Below, piece by piece: positions 34,161-46,833 of a DNA stretch of 64,000 nucleotides. A program made the position numbers and the translations under genes. Source of the stretch: Delphinus delphis (Eukaryota > Chordata > Mammalia > Artiodactyla > Delphinidae). The stretch spans positions 37,614,431 through 37,678,430 of the forward strand of contig NC_082696.1 in the NCBI RefSeq assembly GCF_949987515.2. The letters run 5' to 3'. The notes under the pieces are model-generated. The model was given only the letters and a program-made list of their open reading frames with translations. It did no database searches and was not told the origin of the DNA. How positions within the stretch are numbered: the stretch's first letter is position 1; the number at the start of each line of letters is the position of its first letter.

Positions 34161-37059
34161 AATTTATTATAAGATCTTATGAGATACATCTATGTCAATG
34201 TGACAATATGCTCTGATTTAATATAAATTTTTCTTTGGTTTTAGGCTTTCTGCAAACTTAACAAAAAGAATTTTTGAAATTTCTATGGCTGATTGAGCAA
34301 ATGTAGCTACATTTACACATTAAAGCTATTATGAGTTATCTGAAGAACTGTAGAGGTTTTTTTTTCTTTTAATTTCATAATTACAACTTTACAAGCTTAC
34401 AACTCCTCAGGAAGCGTTACAGACTACAAGTAAATAATGTACACATTGAAGAGCCCTTGGCTGCACTGTCCAACAATGATCACATATGGAAAAAAATAAA
34501 TCTCTACATCACAGACTTGTTTTATATTAATAATGAGGTAGGTCCTCCTGACATAGGGATTGTTATTTTACGTACACTGATGAGCTCCAGGTGTTCCATA
34601 AACCCCTGATATTATATACGAATATGTGACAGGCATTTTTCTGGACAGAGGTTCCACAGCTTTCCTAGATTGCTAAAGCGGTCCATCATGTTCCCTCAAC
34701 AAAAAGTAAATAAATAACATATTAAGAGTATCAAACTTCAAAGAGGAGAAATAAAAACATTAGAAAGAGGATAAAGAATTAAATCTAGATCAATTATTGT
34801 GGTCAGAAAGGGAAAATTAGGAACCTCAATCTCTCCCTCTTTTCTTTCTTTTTCTTTTGCTATAGGTGCCAGAAATCACAAAGTTATTTATATTGCCAAT
34901 GTGACAAAACTTACTCAGTTAGAGAAGGAGGGCACTGAAGGATACTAGCTATTCTCAAACTTAAGTGCACTCATCACCTAGCGGCTTCCACGGTAGAAGT
35001 GTCCAGCCCCAACTGAAGGACCACGGCCAGCGGAGCCAGGAATCTGCAGGCTTAACAAGCACAGGGGTGATACAGACAGAGGGAGTCAAGAGAACACCTG
35101 ATGAGAAACACCACGTTCCTTCCAATCCATTAACAATTTCTCCTTAAATGGTCTGTGCTACGTTGTAATCTGTAAACCAGGCACCCTGAGGCAAGATTCT
35201 GCTTATTATTAGCATTTTCTCCAAAAAGCAACCTAAATTCTCAGAGATGCTATAATATTAGAGAAAGTTTATGAAGAGACAAATACTTAATACATGAATG
35301 CTACTTGCAGTAATTTTCATGATATCAAACAATAATCACAAAGGCCATCATCTTACTAACTACCATTCATTAAAACAGGGATACACGACAACCAGATAAC
35401 CACAAATTTAGACTATACGTGCCGCGAAACTGAAGGTGAAAAAAAATAAAATTTATTTTATATTCCAGACTGTACCTCAGTTTTAACATCCCTGTAATGT
35501 TGGGGTTATAGGATCAACGAAGCTTTCAGGAAAATCATGAGACTTCTAGTTAATTCTCCAACCTGTATTAGCCTCACATACCTGACAAAAAGGGAGGGGT
35601 TTTATTTCAAGGTCTAAAATAAAAAGGCCATATAAATTTGACAGCTCATTTTGATAAGTGGAAAAAGAAGAAATCTAAAGAAATCAAGAATATAGGCAAC
35701 ATTTTAACCATTATATCCAATTTGTTGCCTTTAAATAATAGGTCACTTGAAACTATAAAATCCTGAAACATATTGTGGAAGGGTAAAAATGCACTTAATT
35801 GTAAAACTTCAAAACAATATAACCCTGATAATTGTTAAAAATGCATTTACACTTTGCAGGGTACAACTAATAAGGCCAACCTAAAATTCCTCAAAATATA
35901 GCCATCACTTTAATCGATTCACCATAAGTCTAAGCAATGCAATTAATTCTCTGGCACTTATGCAAGTTTGCTAAGGTGAATCCATGTGAACTCAGACATC
36001 ATCAGGCAATATTTATGCACCTGGTACACAAATAGCCTTGTCACTCAGGAACTGCCTCCTTAATGCAAAAACACCAGCATATCTATCTCATTTCCATCAT
36101 CCTCAGACATGGCACGTGCAGTACAGTAAGGGTGGCTGACAGGGAATGGTAGTAACTCTGGCTGGTCTATAAGTCTGACAAGGACACGTGGCAAATATGG
36201 TGCTCTGAGAAGTGTAGAGACTGCCAAACACAAAGAAAGGATGCTAGAAAATATCATTTTCCACCCATCACTTCCAGATCAATTTGCAACAGTCAAAGCC
36301 CTCTCCAATGACATTCATATAAAAACATGAATTTAAATGTTTGCTATTTGAATCGGTTTCCAGAATCAGTAGGAAATATGATGTCACCTTGGCAGTATTT
36401 TTTATGTGCCACCCAGTTTCTAAATGTCAGACTTAAAACATCCAAGAATATTTTTCCCTAACTTTGCCTCAGCCATATGTATTGTGATAGAAGGGCAATA
36501 ATATTTGTTCACAATATTTTAATTCATCAAAATTAGAGATGAGACTCTATTAGGAAAATTCATAAACGCAGTAAGTTGAAAACCTACGGCAATCAGTAAT
36601 ATGGATTTCAGACAATGCAAATTTTGCTTAAGATATTAAATGTGCTTATGTAAAGGGATATGTTTATACTATTTCTTTACATAATATTTTACTTTATCAC
36701 TTCCCAAACTCAGCTCTATCTGACTGATTTGGATTTTAGACTGCAGTCACATTCTGGACAAAAGAGAGGTATGAATGCTGCTCCAAAGACAGTAAGGAGA
36801 ATGTTTCTGTTTCAGTGACAGGTCCAGACCAGGATGAAAACAGGAAGAGTCACTGGGGTCCTGTCCCAGTCAAGGAAATGCCCAGAAGACCAACCTACTT
36901 TAGATCTGTCTCAGTGTTCAGAATCTTTCTATGAAAGGCCTGAAGATCTCATTAACTTAATGACCCTCCGATTCCATCCAAGAAAAGCACAGGAAATCAC
37001 ACGCCCTGTCCAGACTATGGAGCGCAACCCTGGTGCTTGGCCCTTCAGTTGTTCCCCAT
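34161..37059. other. long unique stretch
   Basis: About 2.9 kb without a recognised repeat or gene. Forward frames at 34965-35147 and 36834-37115 and the reverse frame at 36060-36257 have no recognisable products. Confidence 0.45.
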
Positions 37060-37255
37060 TAAGATCACAGGCCTTGCACAAATTACTTGCCCACTCTTGC
37101 AACTCACTTTTCTGATCTGTAAAATGTGTATACTGATGACTACTTTGCAAGGCTGCTTTGAAGACAAAATGTGATAATATATGTAAAGCATCTGGCACGC
37201 TGCCTGGCATATAAAAAGTACTTAAATGTAGCAATTACTGTTAACTAATAATTAT
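37060..37255 (+). repeat. MIR
   Basis: Forward MIR: 'ACAAATTACTTGCCC', 'TCTGATCTGTAAAATGTG', 'CTTTGAAGACAAAATGTGATAATATATGTAAAGCATCTGGCACG' (in pieces) and 'CTGGCATATAAAAAGTACTTAAATG' follow the MIR core and 3' end. Confidence 0.85.
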
Positions 37256-39231
37256 CATTGTTAATATTTTGATATCCATAATAAGTCTGATCCATGGAAA
37301 ATCTCCATTTCCAGCAAACAGTCAACACTGCTGTGGTGACATTTTTCCTCTGTAGAGAAGATAAAGCCAGACAACTTGGCATGCGGCATGTGTTCTAAAA
37401 TTGTATAAGATACCAAAGGCAATGGAAAAGCAGATGAGAACATTTTAAAAATTAAAATGCCTTTTGATTGCTCTGCGTTATGTCCTGTGTTGCAGAGAGG
37501 CACTGTCAAAATCAGTAGCTTTATAAATGATGGATTTTGTACAGCATAAAAAAGCATGGCGAAGTATATTTCAAATTTTGTTTTGAAAGCATTGATTCCC
37601 ATACATCTTTGAAATTAAATTTCCCTCATGGTTCACCTTTAAACCCCTTACCCTGCTCTAAGAGAAAAATAAGAAAAGGAAAATTCTCCTTTACAATGCC
37701 ATCCAAAGGTAAACTGCAGATAAACATTAGGAATCACATAAATGCATTATTATACAAGTCTGATTTTCTCTGCTAAATATTCTTTTTGTCATTACTCCAA
37801 GTACTTGAGGGTCACTCATATTTATTTTTTTTCCTTGCGTTTTTGTAAATACAATGAAAAGGCTAGTGTTTCTAACACAGTGCTTTGTTTCTGTTTATCT
37901 GATAATGCAATAACCAAGATTTCATTACAGCATAATATATGTCTGTGGAATGAATGAATGGAATGTCAGGTCTAATTCTCTGCTTTCCTTTTTATTAATA
38001 TTACATTTCCTATAGGTTTTCCCTTTTTTTGTGACCACTGCACTTGAGAAATATTGAGCAATTCTTACTCAGAATTTTTTTTTCTACTATGTCCTTTGCA
38101 CGCAGGCTGAAGATAGCATTGAGTTTTTCTACTGTAGATTTGTGAATTATGTATAAAAATGGCATTGTGTTTTAGTAAACTTTGGCATATACCCACATGG
38201 TGAGTAAGCCTAAGGTGAGATTAGATTTTTCTTCACGGGGTAATGATTACATTCTCACTGTCACAGTAGAAATCTTTTTTTTTTTCCCCCTCAATGTAAA
38301 ACTAATCAGTTGTAGGAAACTGATCAAAAAAATGTGGCATCCATATTAAAATATGTAATTTTATTTATTATACTGTGTGGTGCACAGTACACGAAAATGT
38401 GGGCTATGAATGGTGCTTATGTTGGGTAGATCAATGATGATATTCAACATGATGATGATGATACTGATCTATAGAATGTCTGGTGTTATCATTCTAAGTC
38501 TCCAAAAGTTGTGGCAACCTTTTTTTGTATTTAATTAATGTTGTTAACAGCACACATTTGACTTGTTCCTTTCTTGCCTCCAAAAATTTATTTGGAACGC
38601 CACATCTACTCTACATACCCAAAATTCCTTAAAGGGGTTTCCATGACAATGTGTATGGATAGTAAAGTCCTGGAAGAGACTAGAAATGTTTATCTTTGTC
38701 ATGGACTCTTGGAAAGAGGAGCTTCTACTAAAATACAATGGGTGTGGTTCACGCAAAGAGGAGTTAGAGCAACTAAGCAGTGAAAAGGCTATTTCTCACC
38801 ATGAGCATGGGTACAATGTCCTTTGATTACTCATTGTCTCAATTCAAAATCCTGGTCTCTATTTCTGACATTAACTTGTAGGACCACCACTGGCCCTTAG
38901 CTCAGAAGAAAAAAAAAAAAATTGGCAACTTGCAAGTGCTGGTATCAGCAGTTGTCTTCTGATCCTTCCCAGTTACGTAGGCGAATGTGATTTAGTCCTT
39001 TTTACCTTCAGACATCTCAAGTCAGCTCCTTAAATAACAGCTAATCTGGATTCGTGCCATCCTTGCTGTTTGACTGAGCCCAGGAGGGTGTTCTGTAATG
39101 AGTACCATGAGTGAGTTCTGATCACATCCAATAGCATTCCCAGCGCATATATTCTGCATCTTGATATACAGGAACAGCAGTGATATAAAGAAACACTTGA
39201 AGAAAGAGAAAAAGGAAAAAATAAACCCTGA
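37256..39231. other. unique AT-rich DNA
   Basis: No gene or repeat recognised over about 2 kb. The 113-codon reverse frame at 37261-37602 has no recognisable content. Single-base runs lie at 38275-38284 (T) and 38910-38921 (A). Confidence 0.45.
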
Positions 39232-39400
39232 CTCATTCATTCAATCACTGAATAAATATTGTTAAAGGCACTCTTTTGAATATTTTGAATAAGGTGTTGC
39301 AGGGGTTAGTGACAGAAAAGAAATGACATAACATATTTGCTTTCAAGTAACTTCTAATCCAAGAAATAATTTAACACAGAAGTTAAAAGAATATGGCACC
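39232..39400 (+). repeat. unnamed old interspersed repeat, copy C (5' part)
   Basis: 'CATTCATTCAATCACTGAATAAATATTG' and 'TTGCTTTCAAGTAACTTCTAATCC' parallel the start of the copies at 29222 and 63435. Interrupted by 39401-39950. Confidence 0.4.
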
Positions 39401-39950
39401 CCTGTCCATATCCCCTTGGATCCCTTTACCAGCTTTCTGCACACGAGCTCCAATGAACTCTCATCCCCAACATCAGTATCTGTAGCTTCTTGTTAGAAGG
39501 CTGCCCCCAGGGCTGCCAGAACTGCTTTGACTACACCCGTGGAGAGTGCTAACCACCAGAGAGTTGGTGCTACCTTCCCAGCCTCAGCCCTTAGCCAATG
39601 AGTAAAGGGATGGAAACATAAACACTCCACTCTCCTTGCCTCCTAGTTGGGACAACTCCATGGTGTGCCTCACACTGTCTCAAGAGCTCTCCTGCAAAAC
39701 TGAGTCATGTTATCCCCACCCCGTGGGTTTTTCCTAGAAGTCTCATCCTTGTTTGTCTTCCTTCCATTCCATGTCTACTTCCTCACCCTGAAACTGCTTT
39801 TTCTCCAGAAATACTTCCTAATACATCACTTTCAGATGAAACCCATTTCAGGGACAGCCTATGGAGGCAGGCAGCTATTAACAGGACTATTTCTATTATT
39901 GCTAAGGGTGATTGAAAATGATACAGAGACGCATGATAGTTTTCCTAAAA
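39401..39950. other. unassigned sequence splitting repeat copy C
   Basis: Relatively GC-rich for the window. It may be an insertion, since repeat-like sequence of the same unnamed family lies on both sides. No terminal repeats or target-site duplication were found. An 82-codon forward frame at 39707-39955 is hydrophobic at its start but unrecognised. Confidence 0.3.
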
Positions 39951-40165
39951 GTTAAGCAAAATGATAGGACTCATTGAACAAGTACAGCAAAGTAAAGGGA
40001 AATCAAGTTGTCAAACTCTCAAAAGCCCTTGAGTGTCAAGAAAATGAGCTTGTAACTTATTTGATAGAAGATGAGAAATTATTGGAAGGTTTTAAGTAAG
40101 ACAGGCCATGTCATATGACTTTAAAAGTTTAACTTGAATAATTCAGTAGAAATATCACTAAGTCC
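39951..40165 (+). repeat. unnamed old interspersed repeat, copy C (middle part)
   Basis: 'TTGGAAGGTTTTAAGTAAGACAGGCCATGTCATATGACTTT' (in pieces) matches the family's central phrase about the tail region seen at 24600 and 63900. Confidence 0.4.
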
Positions 40166-40799
40166 TAGAGCTTTTCTGTTCATTATGAATGTAATATAAG
40201 TGGAACCTCTTCAAAATTAGCAGAGATGCTGTGCTTTACACTCCTTTCTCTCCAAACATGGATGCTGGTATAAAGCATATTGAAGAGCATGGCTGACTCT
40301 CCAGAATTATATCTATTCTGAAATGGGGGTACACTCTGAAAGTAAACACACATCCCTGGTCTCAGTCAAATTATCCCCAGTCCTTAAATAGGATACATTC
40401 ACACTTTAAAGTCATACAGAACTTAGCATTAGTCTGTAGATTCCTTGTCTCTTCTTCCTTAGTATCCCATTGTTGCGCATGGCTATCTGACAATCCAAGC
40501 TATATGCTCCAGTACAGGAGCATCTGTCTAAAGTTTCTAAAGCATCTTTCATCTTTTAGCCACAGATAATAGTAAGATAGTTCCAGACATTGACGTGTAT
40601 AGTTTCATAACCACAGTGTCACACACTTTGAGGCAGTATTTCCACCTTAGTCTAACAGTACCCACGGTTATAATGGCTTTTTAATGAATACTTGCTATTT
40701 ATTTCTTGGCTACAGATGGAGTTCATTGCTCTAGGCACTAGAATGTTGCTTCCTGATCATTTATAAAGGTCCTCATGTTTGAAGGACTTGACACTGAAA
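40166..40799. other. unique DNA, no gene seen
   Basis: No gene or recognised repeat. Confidence 0.45.
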
Positions 40800-40960
40800 C
40801 CAGCAATTCTCACCCACACTGTAGCATGGAATCATGTGGGAGCTTTAAAAAAAAAAAAAAGACTCCTAGGCTCCATCCCATCCCAATCACCTCGGCAACG
40901 GTATTTTTTTTAAAGCTCTTCAGGTGGTTCTTAATGTGTCCAGTGTAGAGAACCACCAGT
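40800..40960 (+). mobile_element. MER5-like DNA transposon remnant
   Basis: A near-palindromic non-autonomous hAT-type element. 'GCAATTCTCACCCACACTG', 'GGAATCATGTGGGAGCTTTAAAA', 'AGGCTCCATCCCATCCC', 'GGTATTTTTTTTAAAGCTCTTCAGGTGGTTC' (in pieces) and 'GTAGAGAACCACC' give the order of the MER5 family, whose two halves are inverted relatives. It cannot move itself and needed a Charlie-type transposase. Confidence 0.8.
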
Positions 40961-41084
40961 TTAGACTGAGAGGTCTGATTTTTAGATATATAAATTTTAA
41001 TATTAAAATGGAGAATTTTGGGTGACAGTTGGTCCAACAGATAAATACAAGAATACGTATGTAAAATTCCTGTCAGTTTATAAA

Positions 41085-41255
41085 TTATTCTCACAAATAT
41101 CATCTCTGTGAGACAAAAATAAAATGATTTTAATCATTCTAAAGAAGAGGAAACAAATACTAAGAAACTTTATGTGATATACTCAAGGTCTTATAATAAT
41201 AAGTAGTAGAGCCAGGACACAACTTCTACTTCCAGGCACAGAGTTGCATCTACAA
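41085..41255 (-). repeat. MIR
   Basis: Reverse MIR, diverged: 'ATTCTCACAAATATCATCTC', 'AAGAAGAGGAAACAAATAC' and 'AATAAGTAGTAGAGCCAGGAC'. Confidence 0.7.
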
Positions 41256-42200
41256 AGGAACATGCCACTTGGTTTGATGCATCAAAACATAACATCCTAG
41301 CAGGGAGGGAAGAATGAATAGGCAGAGAACAGAGTGTTTTTAGAACAGTGAAATTACTCTGTATAATACTATAATGATGGATATATGTCATTATGTCCTA
41401 AGCCATAGAATACATAACAGCAAGAATGAACCCTAATGGAAACTATGGACTTGGGGTGATTATGATGTATCAATGCAGGTTCATCAATTGTAACAAATGT
41501 ACCACAGTGGTGGGAGGTGTTGACAATAGGAGAACCTATGTATGAATGGGGCAGAGTGTATATGGGAAATCTCTGTACCTTCCTCTCAATTTTGCTGAGA
41601 ACCTAAAATTGCTTTAAAAATTAAGTCTTTTAAATATATTAATAATAATAACACCCTTCAGATCCCTATGTTGAATAGTGCAACTACTTGTGTATATTAA
41701 TTTTTTGTTTTGCTTGGCTGAAATATTTTAATATGAGCTACGGAGAAGAAAATCATTACTATTATAAGATTCAATCTCTTTCTACCATCTTTCCGCAAAT
41801 TGGCATGAATATATTGAGAATTCTCCCAAGTCAGCTTATGATAAAATGCCTTCAAAGACTATAGAATATGCTTCCTCTTATACATGTTTATTAAGCAAAT
41901 ACTTTTACTATGGTAGATACACATGCATTGATAATGGCGACCCAGGCCGATTTAGAAAGAGATGCAAGCACATTTGGGGGTTACTAGCCTTTCAGTCATG
42001 GTCTAGAACTCTGAGGTAAAAAATCTGTGCCTAGGCAACAATTTCCTTCGGTTCTTAACCATCCTACACACTGCTAGACTGAATGACCCATAAGGGCACC
42101 TTCATCCTTGGACCCCCATCTGCAAGGATACAAGGCAAAGAGTGCTTGGCAAAGAGAGGGCACTCACTAGATATTTGTGAAAGAAAGAATAATCAAGAGA
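41256..42200. other. unique DNA, no gene seen
   Basis: No gene. 42110-42185 ('AGAGTGCTTGGCAAAGAGAGGGCACTCACTAGATATTTG' in pieces) could be a short L2 or MIR tail but is too brief to assign. Confidence 0.4.

Positions 42201-42202
<2 letters not shown>

Positions 42203-42240
<38 letters not shown>
42203..42240. repeat. (GT)n microsatellite
   Basis: An uninterrupted GT repeat of about 19 units. Dinucleotide repeats of this length are usually length-polymorphic. Confidence 0.97.
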
Positions 42241-42243
<3 letters not shown>

Positions 42244-42444
42244 ACCTCTAGGAAAGAGATTTCCAACAGTATTTTCCATTAGCAACCTCCCCAGGAAACC
42301 TGGGTTTGAAGAATATTGTAATGACAAGGAGTCCACAGTATACGTGCAAATACTGCTTGCTCCTTTTTTCTGAAGAATTTACTGCTCTCATAACCTGTAT
42401 GAAGCTAATTTTCCTTGATGCAATGTTGATATAAAAAACGTTTT

Positions 42445-42769
42445 GGGGGACTTCCCTGGTGTCACAGTGGTTAAGAATCTGCCTGCCAATGCAGGAGACA
42501 CGGGTTCAAGCCCTGGTCTGGGAAGATCCCACATGCCACGGAGCAACTAAGCCTGTGCACCACAACTACTGAGCCTGGGCCCTAGAGCCCGCGAGCCACA
42601 ACTACTGAAGCCCGCGTGCCTAGAGCCCGTGCTCCGCAACAAGAGAAGCCACTGCAATGAGAAGCTCGCGCACCGCAACGAAGAGTAGCCCCCGCTCGCT
42701 GCAACTAGAAAAGCCTGTGCGCAGCAACACAGGCCCAACCAGCCAAAATTAAATTAATTAATTAATTTT
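42445..42769 (+). mobile_element. long-form CHR-type SINE
   Basis: Long CHR form like 16645-16982: head 'CTTCCCTGGTGTCACAGTGG', 'CACAACTACTGAGCC' units, 'CAACGAAGAGTAGCCCC' and a TTAATTAATTAAT tail. The flanks AAAAAACGTTTT (42433-42444) and AAAAAATGTTTT (42770-42781) differ at one position, as expected of an older insertion than the short-form copies. Confidence 0.92.
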
Positions 42770-42781
42770 AAAAAATGTTTT

Positions 42782-44652
42782 TTATTCCTATTAGTAACCA
42801 ATCACTTCTGTCATCACAACAGAGATAATATCACCTCTAAAAGGCAAAACACAGATCACAAAGGATTAGAAGTCTATGCAACAGATGTCTACAAGTTAGA
42901 CTAGACAATTTCAAGAAAAGCCCAAGGGCTAGAGTATTTAAATAAAAACAGCACATAGCTACATATATCTCTCCCTTACTTGGCCCTATGTTCTCATCAG
43001 AGGAGAAGTATTGGGCTCATTTTTTAAGCAACGATGTAAACACACTACCCTAGTTGGGTTGGCAGGAGGAGGGTGATATCTTTAGCCTATGAGAAACTAA
43101 GTTAGCAAGGAAAACCATTCATTCTAGAGAGTTTCACAGACTTTTCCATCACGTCTAGGTTTACATACACCTAGAAATGACAGGGTTGATAAAGTGTAAT
43201 TCCAATTCAGCATAACATGTTGAGTTCTGCTCCAAGTGCGGCACATTAATAGGGCAAAACAAAAGATAGTTTGCTTCTAGTTACAAAAATAAGATGCATA
43301 TAAAACACTCAAGTAAAAATGTAAGCTTCCAAAATCATAGTTATAAAACTACAGTGCCCAGAATTCAAAGAAGAGAGAGATTAGCATGAGTCAGAGAGAC
43401 CTGGCAAAGCTTTCATGGAAGATGAATGAAGAGTATTTGAAGAGGCTGAAGAGAAAAGAAAAAAAAAAAAAAAAAAAGGTTTAAATATAAGCTGAATAAT
43501 AGAAACCAAAATTTTACATAACTTTGTCAAATTCATCTTTTTATTTAAAACCTTTTATCATCACTGATATGGCCTCTTCTCTATAACTAACGGAAGTATG
43601 AGATATATAATAAAAATCAAGAAAATGAGAAATACAAAATATGCAATTCACTTGAGATAAATAATACAGTATTTGGCATAAGTATAAAAAGAAAATATAC
43701 CACATAAAGCAAAAAAACTGTTAAATCTACTTCTCATGTCACTTTTATATTATTCTTTTTGATGACTGCATGTCTACTTATGAAATGCTTGAAAGTTATT
43801 ACATTTTATTTCTGTCAAAAGACTTTTAAGCTATTTGAATCACATGGCTTTTTTTAAAACTATCACAGATGACTGAATTCTTTATATTATTGAATTGTTT
43901 CATGTCATAGAAGATACACATTTGATAGTATTTGTATTCACACCCAATTCAGAAAGGTAGCAAGCTATCAGCAAATTAAAAAAAAGTACATATATTGATT
44001 ATACTCCAAGAATACAAACCTATAATCAGAATATTCCACTTCAACATCTATTTGTCTCAAAAGCCTAAAATGACCCCTCAAAAAATCAAAAGGTATCTAT
44101 TGAGTTGGGATTTAAAGATGTCTTCCAATTAACATCTTAACACAGATTTCTTCTTGGGTAATGTTTAATTCTTTCGTTCGATATTCCCTCTGCCACTCAA
44201 ACTAAGTAATCTAGTTCAGTTTCACTTGTTGAGATTTAGCCACAGGCCTGCCTACAATAGCAAATATCTCCTCAAATGTTTCTAAACTGGGAATAATTCT
44301 TGATGAGGAGTATAACTCTAATATTGTATAAATATGGAAGCCATATGATGATATAAAAGGGACTCAAAATGGTACCTTAGAAATTATCCAATCTGTTAGA
44401 CTTGCACAACAAGGTTGGGAACAGATCATCTCTTAGCTTCCTTCCAGTATGAAAATTCTATGCTGCTAGTGTGATATGAATAAATATGTAAGCTTGGCCA
44501 TCAACTCCAGATTGGTGACTTTCTCCAGATAATGCCATTCATGATCAAGCACATATATGTCCACGTGGTGTGATTAAGCCCTGCCCCCTCTCTCCTATAC
44601 ATCCCCTTTGTGCTAATCTAAGCCTGGAGAGCCTGAAAGTTATTTCACCTGT

Positions 44653-44655
<3 letters not shown>
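42782..44655. other. unique AT-rich DNA
   Basis: No gene recognised. A run of about 20 A lies at 43458-43478, preceded by 'GGCAAAGCTTTCATGGAAGATGAATG', which hints at another scrap of the unnamed repeat family. Confidence 0.4.

Positions 44656-44658
<3 letters not shown>

Positions 44659-44695
<37 letters not shown>
44659..44695. repeat. (AC)n microsatellite
   Basis: An uninterrupted AC repeat of about 18 units, followed by ATATATG. The Thr/His-rich forward frame over it (44570-44809) is not a gene. Confidence 0.97.
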
Positions 44696-44701
<6 letters not shown>

Positions 44702-44899
44702 GTTAGCTACATGGTTAAGGGGAGGCATGTACTAGAGATTTGGTATAGACCAGCATCTAAAGGGGATTTTGGCAGGAGATGCAGACAATGGAGAGAAACA
44801 AACCTATAAAAATGGGGATGCAAAATCCAAATTCCAATACCTAGAAGATATTAGTGAAAATCAGGTAGAACTAACTCCTCCCTCATAACCTGTGTTATA

Positions 44900-45150
44900 G
44901 CCAGACATTTAGTTCTTCAATATGCCCTGTATATCAGGTTCCTTCTGCCCAAATCCCTCTCCTCCCAGCTCTTTAGCTAACACTTCTTCAAGACTTAAAA
45001 TAACTATCAGTTTGTCCAAGAAGCTTTGTCCAAGTTTCCAAGGCAAGTGTGGTTATCCTACTATTTTGTTATATCATCCTGTAACCCCCTTCTCATTTTA
45101 ACATTTAGCATACTATATTGAAATTGCCTATTTATTTAGGTCTATTCCAT
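44900..45150 (+). mobile_element. L2-like fragment
   Basis: 'CTTCTGCCCAAATCCCTCTCC', 'CTTCTTCAAGACTTAAAATAAC', 'TTTGTCCAAGTTTCC' and 'ATTTAGCATACTATATTGAAATTGCC' loosely follow the L2 3' region. Heavily diverged. Confidence 0.4.
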
Positions 45151-45775
45151 ATCAGATAGTGACCAGAAAAACAAAATACCTAGTTGGCTCACAGTTCAGG
45201 CAGATAAGATATTAGTGTTACATCAGAGGAGATATACTGAGGATAAAAACCTGAATTTCTTATTCACAGTTGTGGTTCTTATCCCAAGCACAGTGACTGG
45301 ACAACAAAATAACAATGAAGTATTGGATACCTGAATAAAGAAGTAAATCAAACAAACAAACAAAACACTTATGTCCCAAGAAACCAGCAAACCAAGGCAT
45401 GGATTGTGGCACTGGGTACACAAGACCAGGACCTAGTTAGTAGGTCTGGGATACAGGACTAGACCAGACAAGAGGAAGGAGGCTCATTGCTAGAGGAGCC
45501 CAGTAGAAATTTAGAGGAAAAACTCCAGACACACAGACTTCAGAACTCACTAAATAATGGCATAAGGGCCCTCAGATGTCCCTAGTTTCTGAACAAGGAT
45601 GATACTCCAGCATGGAGCACAGCTAATACTCTAAGTGGAGGTTAAATTTAGAGGACAACTGTGAAGAGAATTAAATCAGTCACCATTGCCAAAGACATCC
45701 AGATTCAGAAGTGGTTAAGTTCCCAGGAAGTTCAAAAGAATATATTAACCTAATTGTTTATACACTGCTATACAC
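45151..45775. other. unique DNA, no gene seen
   Basis: No gene or repeat recognised. A CAAA-unit stretch lies near 45350-45364. Confidence 0.45.
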
Positions 45776-45856
45776 TGTTACGGAATGAAAGTTTGTGTCT
45801 CCCCAAAATTCATATGTTGAATCCCTAACTTTCAGTATGGTTGTGTTTGGAGATAG
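45776..45856 (+). mobile_element. MaLR LTR, left part
   Basis: 'TGTTACGGAATGAAAGTTTGTGTC', 'CCCCAAAATTCATATGTTGAATCCC' and 'GGTTGTGTTTGGAGATAG' are the start of an MST/MLT1-type LTR. It is cut by another LTR and continues at 46541. Confidence 0.88.
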
Positions 45857-46540
45857 TGAACCTGTGCTCCACAGGGTTAAAAAACCCTAAAACTGTGCCC
45901 CAGAGGGTTAACAGAAACTGGTGACTAACAGAAATTCTTGAGCTTGTCACACAGAACAACTTGTTAAAAACCCCTCCACTTGTAACTTGCCTTCACTGAC
46001 CAAGTTCACCTTATTTTTTGGACCCCTTAACAACCCCTATAGATAATGTCTCTGACAAAAGAGTCACTATAGTAATGGGAGGCTTAGGTTGTTTTCCAGG
46101 AATTTGGAGTTGACCTCTGTCCAGTTCAAGCCAGCTAAGACTGTTTGGGACCACCAACCCTAAAACAGGGCCTGCGTCTGATAAATGACCTTTTAGATGT
46201 CAGAGGGCCAAAAACCTCACCCTTGCAGATCATGCAAAAGAGCCTCCGTTTTTGAACATGCGTCTCGTGAAGAAGCATTTAACTCAGATATGCCTGCACA
46301 GAACACCAATTACTTCACCTTTTCCTTACTTCCATTCACCTTTCCCCACATCTAAGCCCACCCTGCTTCTTTATCCCATAAATATCTCAAGCCCCTCACA
46401 ATCAGGGAAGCAGATCTGATATTAGTTCTCCCCTCTCCTCACTTGCCCACCTCTTGAATAAACCCTTTCTCTGCTGTAAACCTCAGTGTCTCAGCATTTG
46501 GCTTGCTGTGTATCAGGCAAACAAATCTGGTTCGGTAACA
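45857..46540 (+). mobile_element. ERV1-type solo LTR nested in MaLR LTR
   Basis: A 684-base LTR with TG...CA ends (TGAACCTGTG ... TCGGTAACA). A 4-base duplication ATAG lies at 45853-45856 and 46541-46544, the size typical of gammaretrovirus-like (class I) integrations. Removing the insert rejoins the host LTR as 'GGAGATAGGGCCCCTGAGG', as the MaLR consensus predicts. A TATA-like CATAAATA lies at 46377-46384 and an AATAAA poly(A) signal at 46457-46462. The U5-like end reads 'TCTCAGCATTTGGCTTGCTG'. No gag, pol or env sequence accompanies it. Confidence 0.92.
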
Positions 46541-46833
46541 ATAGGGCCCCTGAGGAGGTGATAAAAGTTAAATGAGATCATAGAGGTGGGGCCGTAGTCT
46601 GAAAGGGCTAGTGCCCTTATAGGAAGAGGAAGATACACCAGAGCTCTCTCTCCACCACTGAGGACACAGTGTGATGAGGTATTTGCAAATCAGGAAGAGA
46701 ACACTCACCAGGAACCAGATCAGTTGGCACATTGATCCTGGACTTTCCAGCCTCTAGAATGGTGAGAAATAAATTCTGTTGTTTAAGCCACACCTTCTGG
46801 GTTTTGTTATGGCAGCCCACACAGACTAATACA
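46541..46833 (+). mobile_element. MaLR LTR, right part
   Basis: Resumes with 'GGGCCCCTGAGGAGGTG', 'GTGCCCTTATAGGAAGAGG', 'CAGAGCTCTCTCTCCACCA', 'GGAACCAGATCAGTTGGCAC', 'GTGAGAAATAAATTCTGTTG' and ends near 'CACAGACTAATACA'. These are MST/MLT1 landmarks. An intact outer target-site duplication is not evident. Confidence 0.9.

Noticed and set aside
45857..46540. Possible complete endogenous provirus
   Set aside because: Only one LTR is present, with target duplications directly at both ends and no internal region.
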